Shown here: positions 59,150 to 64,000 of the stretch, piece after piece | Layout: each line of letters starts with the position of its first letter | Position numbering within the stretch: the stretch's first letter is position 1 | DNA from: Chitinophagales bacterium | Lineage (GTDB): Bacteria > Bacteroidota > Bacteroidia > Chitinophagales > UBA2359 | Assembly (NCBI GenBank): GCA_016787295.1 | Contig: JAEUUX010000128.1 | Span: forward strand, 1-64,000 | Direction: 5' to 3' | Length of the DNA: 64,000 nt | Notes under the pieces: generated by a model | The model's input: only the letters and a program-made list of their open reading frames with translations | Told to the model about the DNA's origin: nothing | Databases searched by the model: none | Position numbers and translations under genes: made by a program

Positions 59150-60697
59150 CTAACGCACCACCAATCGTTCCGCCAAACGCGCACCATTGGTCAGCAATTC
59201 GCACACATAAATACCGCTTGTCCAACTGTTGGTCGTCACAACGCATTGATGTTTGCCTTGCACTGTATTTGCCTCTTGCTGTTCAAACATTATGCGCCCT
59301 TGCAAATCGGTGATACGAAGCCTATAAGCGCCATTTTGGGGCAGATGAAAGTCGATAACACTAATATTATCACACGGATTAGGCGAAAGGTGCATTTGCA
59401 GGGACAGAGCAGTATTGGATAGCAAGGCAATACCTGTTACCAAAGGGACATCAATCACTGCTGTCCAAAGGCTGTTTTGGTTAAAATTATCAGTCCGAAT
59501 CCAGATGGGGCGCACCACATTGTTATAGGCAGTGATACCCAAATAATCGCCAATAAACACAAAATCATTGGGCAAAAAAGGCGTTTCGCTTATCTTAAAA
59601 TTGTTGAATGTTTGCGCTCCATCGGTCGAAACAGCCATATATACGTCAGTAGAATCGCTATTGGGGTGATTACGGCGGTCATAAAACGCCCAATAAATAT
59701 AACCTGTAGCTTGGTCAACAGTCATCGAGCTGTAGTATTGTTGGGCAGTATGACCTTCGTCATTGACGCGCAAAGGAGCTGACCATGTGTTGCCGTTGTC
59801 GGTGGATTTGCTCACAAAAACATCGCCATTGTCCTCGCCATTTCGAGCATCTGTCCAACTAACATAGATAGTGCCACGATAAGGACTATTGCTCAAGTCG
59901 CACTCAATATTGGCAGATGTTCGCACACTATCTCGCGCATTTCCCGACACGTGGTAGTAGGAAGTTGTGGGAACAGTAGCCACCAAAACATCATCAGACA
60001 ACCATGTCGTGCCATTATCCAATGAACGGTCAAAGCGAATGCCCACCGAATCTGCCCAAGCCACATACACCTCACTATTGATACCCGTAGCAGGAGTCGG
60101 GTCTATCACATCTTTGTACAACACATCGCCACGCACCTTATTGAGGCGCAGTGGGTTGCTCCATGTTTGTCCGCCATCGCTGGAGCGTGCAAACAAAATA
60201 TCGGTGCTATCGGCTGAAGTCGGGTTGAAAGGGTTTTCATATTGCGTCCAGCTCACATAGATATTATTGTTTAGCGGGTCGGCAACGCCCCACTCTTTGT
60301 CGTGTACCAAAAGAATATCGGCAGGTGTCGTAAATGTACCATCGCTCCACGATTGTCCGCCATTAGTAGATTTTTGGCAGATGATTCTATCAATATTAGG
60401 TGCTAAATGAAAATAATAAAAATTGTTCAGATTATCTACCGCAATACAAGGGTCGCCCATTGTACCCAAAGATGAGGTCAAAAAATCGTTTTGCCATGTC
60501 AAGCCACCATCAGTTGAGTAGTGATATTGACTAAAATTGGTGCCTGCTACTAACTGATTAGGTTGATTGGGGTTGATGATAATAGCTGGTTCGTTGAGCG
60601 ATTGTGGGTCATTGCTAATCAAAATATTCGTGTGCTGACCACAAACATGGCTTGTTATACAAACAAAACCGATAAGAAAACTAACAAAATATCGCAT
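59150..60697 (-). CDS. Secreted sialidase-like beta-propeller, T9SS type A cargo
   Basis: This is a 515-residue exported protein with a signal peptide ending near SHVCGQ. It has six Asp-box-type turns (STDGGLTW, STNGGQSWSDG, SSDGGQTWSN, SLDNGTTWLSD, STDNGNTWSAP and STDGAQTFNN), as in BNR/sialidase propellers. The catalytic Arg triad of true sialidases is not evident, so it may be a binding protein. The C-terminus is a type A sorting domain: LSPNPCDNISVIDF, then LRITDLQGRIMFEQ and SGIYVCELLTNGARLAERLV. It lies 29 bases upstream of ptuA on the same strand. Confidence 0.85.
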   Translation of the reverse strand: MRYFVSFLIGFVCITSHVCGQHTNILISNDPQSLNEPAIIINPNQPNQLVAGTNFSQYHYSTDGGLTWQNDFLTSSLGTMGDPCIAVDNLNNFYYFHLAPNIDRIICQKSTNGGQSWSDGTFTTPADILLVHDKEWGVADPLNNNIYVSWTQYENPFNPTSADSTDILFARSSDGGQTWSNPLRLNKVRGDVLYKDVIDPTPATGINSEVYVAWADSVGIRFDRSLDNGTTWLSDDVLVATVPTTSYYHVSGNARDSVRTSANIECDLSNSPYRGTIYVSWTDARNGEDNGDVFVSKSTDNGNTWSAPLRVNDEGHTAQQYYSSMTVDQATGYIYWAFYDRRNHPNSDSTDVYMAVSTDGAQTFNNFKISETPFLPNDFVFIGDYLGITAYNNVVRPIWIRTDNFNQNSLWTAVIDVPLVTGIALLSNTALSLQMHLSPNPCDNISVIDFHLPQNGAYRLRITDLQGRIMFEQQEANTVQGKHQCVVTTNSWTSGIYVCELLTNGARLAERLVVR

Positions 60698-60730
60698 ATT
60701 TTTGGGGGAGGAAATTGATGAGTTATAAAA

Positions 60731-60762
60731 AATAGGTACCGAATAGGCGTGTATGCCTATTC
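60731..60762 (-). terminator. Terminator overlapping the smpB stop codon
   Basis: CGAATAGGC and GCCTATTCG (arms 60740-60748 and 60754-60762) pair perfectly. The TAG stop of smpB lies in the stem, and U6 follows on the minus strand (60726-60731). Confidence 0.7.
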
Positions 60763-61242
60763 GAACCTGTCCATTGCGCGCTTTACATCACGCTCTTTAA
60801 TAGTTTCGCGTTTGTCATACGATTTCTTGCCTTTGACCAATGCAATTTCTATTTTTATCAAATTGCGGTTGGTCAGCAACACTTCGAGCGGCACAATAGC
60901 AAAACCACGTTCTTTGACTTTGGCTTGCAATTTTCGCAATTCGCGCCGTTGGAGCAACAATTTTCGTTCGCGCTTCGTTTCGTGGTTGTGCATTCCGCCA
61001 TTATAGTACTCTGCGATATGCACATTACGGAGCCACAACTCATCGCCTTTGAACAGACAATAAGCATCGCTCATATTGATTTTGCCACCTCTGATAGATT
61101 TAACCTCGGTGCTTGCCAACACCACACCTGCGGTATATTTTTGTTCCACAAAGTATTCGTGATAGGCGCGCCGATTGCTTGCCACCACCTTATACGTAAC
61201 CGCAGATGTGGCATTTTTAGTCGATTTGGTTTGTTTTGCCAT
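60757..61242 (-). CDS. smpB: SsrA-binding protein
   Basis: SmpB brings tmRNA to stalled ribosomes. The 161 residues have the family core: RRAYHEYFVEQKYTAGVVLA, STEVKSIRGGKINMSDAYC and WLRNVHIAEY. The basic HETKRERKLLLQRRELRKL helix is next, and the C-terminal tail KGKKSYDKRETIKERDVKR reaches the decoding site. The length is normal. The tmRNA gene was not seen in the window. The stop codon lies in the terminator stem. Confidence 0.97.
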   Translation of the reverse strand: MAKQTKSTKNATSAVTYKVVASNRRAYHEYFVEQKYTAGVVLASTEVKSIRGGKINMSDAYCLFKGDELWLRNVHIAEYYNGGMHNHETKRERKLLLQRRELRKLQAKVKERGFAIVPLEVLLTNRNLIKIEIALVKGKKSYDKRETIKERDVKRAMDRFE

Positions 61243-61430
61243 GATATTAAGTCGTTATTAAGTTAAAAAAAACAGGCACAATAGCGGTAAAAACACACAC
61301 CTAAGCCCATTATGCTAAACAAGCTCAAGCATCTTTTTGTTCCTATAAGTAGCATATAAGCGGCTTTTTTTTAACATCGGGGCAAAAATACAAAAAAATC
61401 ACGGCTATATAGCCATACACCACTTATTTG

Positions 61431-61461
61431 TTGCTAATTCCTATAGAAAAGCGTACCTTTG
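61431..61461 (+). promoter_or_regulatory. Bacteroidota-type promoter of pepT
   Basis: TTG (61431-61433), 20-base spacer, TACCTTTG (61454-61461), 34 bases before the ATG. Confidence 0.7.
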
Positions 61462-61495
61462 CCACTTCTTTTATCCCATTTATAAACAAAAAAAG

Positions 61496-62749
61496 ATGCA
61501 AAAATTTTCTTTTCAACATACCGTAGCAGATCGTTTTCTGCGTTATGTGCAAATAGATACCGAAGCCGACCACTATTCCACCACTTCGCCCAGCACCGAA
61601 AAGCAAAAAAACTTGTCACGGCTATTGGCAGAAGAACTCGTAGCTATGGGAATTAGCGATGCTCACACCGACGAATATGGCTATGTCTATGCCACCATTC
61701 CTGCCACCACCAACCGTCCCAACGTACCGGTTTTGTGCTTCTGTGCCCATGTTGACACTGCGCCCGATTGTAGTGGCAAAGACGTAAAACCCATTTTGCA
61801 CCGCAACTATCAAGGACAAGACATCACCTTGCCAGACGACCCTACCCAAGTCATTTCGCCCCGCCAACACACCGACCTTGCCCAAAAAACAGGTGAAGAT
61901 ATTATCACCGCAAGTGGACTCACCTTGCTTGGGGCAGACGACAAAGCAGGTGTTGCCGAAATTATGGACGCAGCCTATTTTCTTATCAACAACCCTCAAG
62001 TTCCACACGGCAAAATCAGAATCCTCTTCACCACCGATGAAGAAGTAGGACGCGGTGTCGACCATGTGGATATGAAAAAATTGGGCGCAGATTTTGGCTA
62101 TACGCTTGATGGTGGCAAATTAGGCACCTTCGAAAACGAAAATTTTTCAGCCGATAACGCCGTTATTGCCATTCGTGGCGTGTCCGCACACCCTGGCTAT
62201 GCCAAAGGAAAAATGGAAAACGCCATTAAAATTGCGGCAGACATCGTAGCAGCTTTGCCCCGCCACCGCCTTACACCCGAAACAACCCACCAAAAACAAG
62301 GATTCATCCACCCTACCCGCATCGAGGGAGGATTAGAAAATGCTGCTATCAACCTCATTTTGCGCGATTTCGACGACCAAAAGTTAGCCGACCTTGCCGT
62401 TTTTCTCCAAAAAACCATCGACAAAGTGATGTTAAAATACCCCAATTCGCTTGCCGAAATGAAAACTACACCACAATACCGCAACATGAAACAAGTGCTT
62501 GACCAACACCCCCAAGTAACAAAATACGCCATGGCAGCCATTCAGCGAAGCGGAGTCACACCACGTCTGAGCGCCATTCGTGGTGGCACCGACGGCTCAC
62601 GCCTTTCGTTTATGGGCATGCCCTGCCCCAACCTTTTTGCAGGAGAACAAGCCATACACTCGCGCCACGAGTGGGTATCAGTACAAGACATGGAAAAAGC
62701 TGTTCAAACCATCGTGCATCTTTGCATGATTTGGGAAGAGAATAGTTAA
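61496..62749 (+). CDS. pepT: Peptidase T (tripeptide aminopeptidase)
   Basis: PepT removes the N-terminal residue of tripeptides in the cytoplasm with two zinc ions. The 417 residues have the M20 metal and catalytic pattern: FCAHVDTAP (His85, Asp87), LLGADDKAGVAEI, FTTDEEVGRGVDH and a dimerisation part with SAHPGYAKGKMENAI. Near the C-terminus AIRGGTDGSRLSFMGMPCPN and HEWVSVQDMEKAV complete the active site. The length is that of E. coli PepT. Confidence 0.97.
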   Translation: MQKFSFQHTVADRFLRYVQIDTEADHYSTTSPSTEKQKNLSRLLAEELVAMGISDAHTDEYGYVYATIPATTNRPNVPVLCFCAHVDTAPDCSGKDVKPILHRNYQGQDITLPDDPTQVISPRQHTDLAQKTGEDIITASGLTLLGADDKAGVAEIMDAAYFLINNPQVPHGKIRILFTTDEEVGRGVDHVDMKKLGADFGYTLDGGKLGTFENENFSADNAVIAIRGVSAHPGYAKGKMENAIKIAADIVAALPRHRLTPETTHQKQGFIHPTRIEGGLENAAINLILRDFDDQKLADLAVFLQKTIDKVMLKYPNSLAEMKTTPQYRNMKQVLDQHPQVTKYAMAAIQRSGVTPRLSAIRGGTDGSRLSFMGMPCPNLFAGEQAIHSRHEWVSVQDMEKAVQTIVHLCMIWEENS

Positions 62750-62776
62750 GTTGCCTGTTCAAGATTTTTTATTTAT

Positions 62777-62886
62777 TTTTGGGCGTTTCCCTTACGGGTC
62801 GGGCTTTACGGGGCTTCGCTTTGCTTCGGTGCAAGCACCAGCCTGCGGCTGCCCCTACAATCCCTAACGCGCTTCGCCACACGAAA
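62777..62886 (-). repeat. Dispersed GC-rich repeat, copy 6 (short form)
   Basis: TTTTGGGCGTTTCCCTTACG to GCGCTTCGCCACACGAAA, with the GCAAGCACCAGCCTGCGGCT middle shared only with copy 5. Like copy 5 it lies between converging genes. Confidence 0.9.
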
Positions 62887-62936
62887 AAATAAACATTTTG
62901 AGCATAATATATCATTGAAGACTATCTCAAATAGCA

Positions 62937-62978
62937 AAAATCCCGCAACTACCTTCATTGGGTTAGTTGCGGGATTTT
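62937..62978. terminator. Bidirectional terminator
   Basis: AAAATCCCGCAACTA (62937-62951) pairs perfectly with 62964-62978. It can serve both pepT and the converging cargo gene. Confidence 0.85.
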
Positions 62979-63002
62979 GTTATCTATCAACAAAGCTACA
63001 AA

Positions 63003-64000
63003 TTATTTTTGCATAACCATCATTTTTTTCACCATTTGCCCTCCTTGATGATGAACCATCACCATATAATAACCTTTGGGCAAAGCTGCAATATTGAGGT
63101 CAATATGATTTTCTCCCGCTACTAAAAAAACACAATGCTGTGACACAATTTTACCAACAATATCCGTAACAACAATATCAACAGCCGTCTCTTCAGCAGA
63201 TTCCAACTGTAACACCACCCAATTATCCGCAGGATTAGGCAACAAATTAAAATCAGCTATAACACCTATTTCGTTATCCCATTCACCATTTATTAGTTCG
63301 TTTTTGTTGGAACTGCCACAACCAGTTGTCGTAAACTGAACGGTATTGCTATAAGCACTCGATGTTACCCCATCTGCACAATTGGCACGCACTTTCCACT
63401 CATACGTCTTACAAGCCGTTATTTGAGATTGGATATTTTTTGACGTACCATTCACAGGTCCCACAGTTGTCCAATTGGTTGTACCTACTTTTCTACCCAA
63501 AATAGTATAATTAGCCGCTCCTGCCACCGCATTCCAACTAAAAGTAGCTGTTGTAGCTGTAATATTGGTGGTTGTCAGACCTGTAGGAGTCGCAATAGTT
63601 GTATTAGTTATTGTTGCCATAGCAGTAGTAGTACAACCATTGGCAGCAGTAACAGTCACAGTATATACTCCCGGTGCTAAATTATTAATTGTTCCTGTTG
63701 TAGCACCATTGCTCCACAAACGCGTATAGGGGCTAACTGCTCCCGATGCCGTAACGCCCACAGAGCCTCCTGCATTACAAACTGCCTGAACGATATTTCC
63801 AATTGTAGCAGTTACTGCCGATGAAACATCAAGCGTTATAGATTTTGTAGCAGTACACCCGCTTGTATTGGTCACAGTCACAGTATAAGTACCCGATGCC
63901 ACATTAGTAGGATTACTGCCCAACAAACCACCTGTCCAAGCATAAGTATATCCTCCCCCTGCTGGTATGACGGTAATGCTACCATTGTTTAAGCCGCAAG
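63003..64000 (-). CDS. T9SS type A cargo protein with SprB-like and fibronectin-type modules (partial, 5' end outside)
   Basis: This is a minus-strand gene whose 5' part lies beyond the window; the frame stays open to base 64000. The visible part starts with SprB-like modules (GSITVIPAGGG..., SGTYTVTVTNTSGCTAT, PGVYTVTVTAANGCTTT). A fibronectin-type III domain follows (TPTGLTTTNITATTATFSWN ... YEWKVRANC). The C-terminal type A sorting domain is LLPNPADNWVVLQL, then IVVTDIVGKIVS and LPKGYYMVMVHHQGG. It is probably a large adhesin-like surface protein secreted by the type IX system. Confidence 0.9.
   Translation of the reverse strand, partial: CGLNNGSITVIPAGGGYTYAWTGGLLGSNPTNVASGTYTVTVTNTSGCTATKSITLDVSSAVTATIGNIVQAVCNAGGSVGVTASGAVSPYTRLWSNGATTGTINNLAPGVYTVTVTAANGCTTTAMATITNTTIATPTGLTTTNITATTATFSWNAVAGAANYTILGRKVGTTNWTTVGPVNGTSKNIQSQITACKTYEWKVRANCADGVTSSAYSNTVQFTTTGCGSSNKNELINGEWDNEIGVIADFNLLPNPADNWVVLQLESAEETAVDIVVTDIVGKIVSQHCVFLVAGENHIDLNIAALPKGYYMVMVHHQGGQMVKKMMVMQK

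Overview
The window is a 64 kb piece of a Bacteroidota chromosome, probably a Chitinophaga- or Saprospira-like lineage. Signs of this are type IX secretion (T9SS) sorting domains of both kinds (type A at 59150 and 63003, type B at 24789), a PorP/SprF-like protein, a futalosine-pathway menaquinone gene (mqnC), a cyanophycin synthetase, weak ribosome binding sites, and a recurrent Bacteroidota promoter, TTTG-N19/20-TACCTTTG, that can be read directly upstream of several genes. The DNA is AT-rich and densely coded. Most transcription units end in clear hairpins. Six copies of a GC-rich dispersed repeat of about 110-120 bp lie strictly between genes.

Layout. 1-1.5 kb: the tail of a methyltransferase-like gene, an RlaP-type nucleotidyltransferase and a DUF1398 protein. 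1.6-4.8 kb (minus): an isopenicillin-N-synthase-like oxygenase, thyA and mqnC. 4.9-9.7 kb (plus): secreted proteins, cutA, an NAD-dependent epimerase, a six-repeat secreted protein and an SLC13-type transporter. 9.7-11 kb: a 1.4 kb stretch without a normal gene, containing a 21-bp tandem array that reads as a heptapeptide repeat. 11-16 kb: an App1-like phosphatase, secreted proteins, a cyclophilin lipoprotein and two gene relics. 16-24.6 kb: pyk, acpP-fabF, cphA, an ADP-ribosylglycohydrolase. 24.8-31.9 kb: a T9SS type B cargo gene with its PorP/SprF partner, a thioredoxin-like protein, a lytic transglycosylase, a lipoprotein and serS. 31.9-49.5 kb: mostly minus-strand housekeeping genes (queD, panC, an isoaspartyl peptidase, msrA, an ECF sigma factor with an envelope-spanning partner, glyA, a YfhO-like membrane protein, a Cys/Met PLP enzyme, pabB, tRNA-Ser and tRNA-Pro, a sterol-desaturase-family enzyme). 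49.7-59.1 kb (minus): NDH-2, a histidine kinase, a thioredoxin lipoprotein and a probable single-chain restriction-modification enzyme, then hutU and a Septu-like PtuA/PtuB defence pair. 59.1-64 kb: a sialidase-like T9SS cargo, smpB, pepT and the 3' part of another T9SS cargo gene.

The most interesting items are the PtuA/PtuB pair next to a lone restriction-methylase whose paralogue ends at base 60; the 21-bp array near 10.5 kb, whose units read Y-G-x-D-L-T-x in one frame; the sigma factor overlapping a gene for a protein that appears to run from cytoplasm to outer membrane; and inverted repeats that contain or overlap TACCTTTG-type promoter cores. All functional calls rest on reading the sequence and family knowledge; no database search was run.
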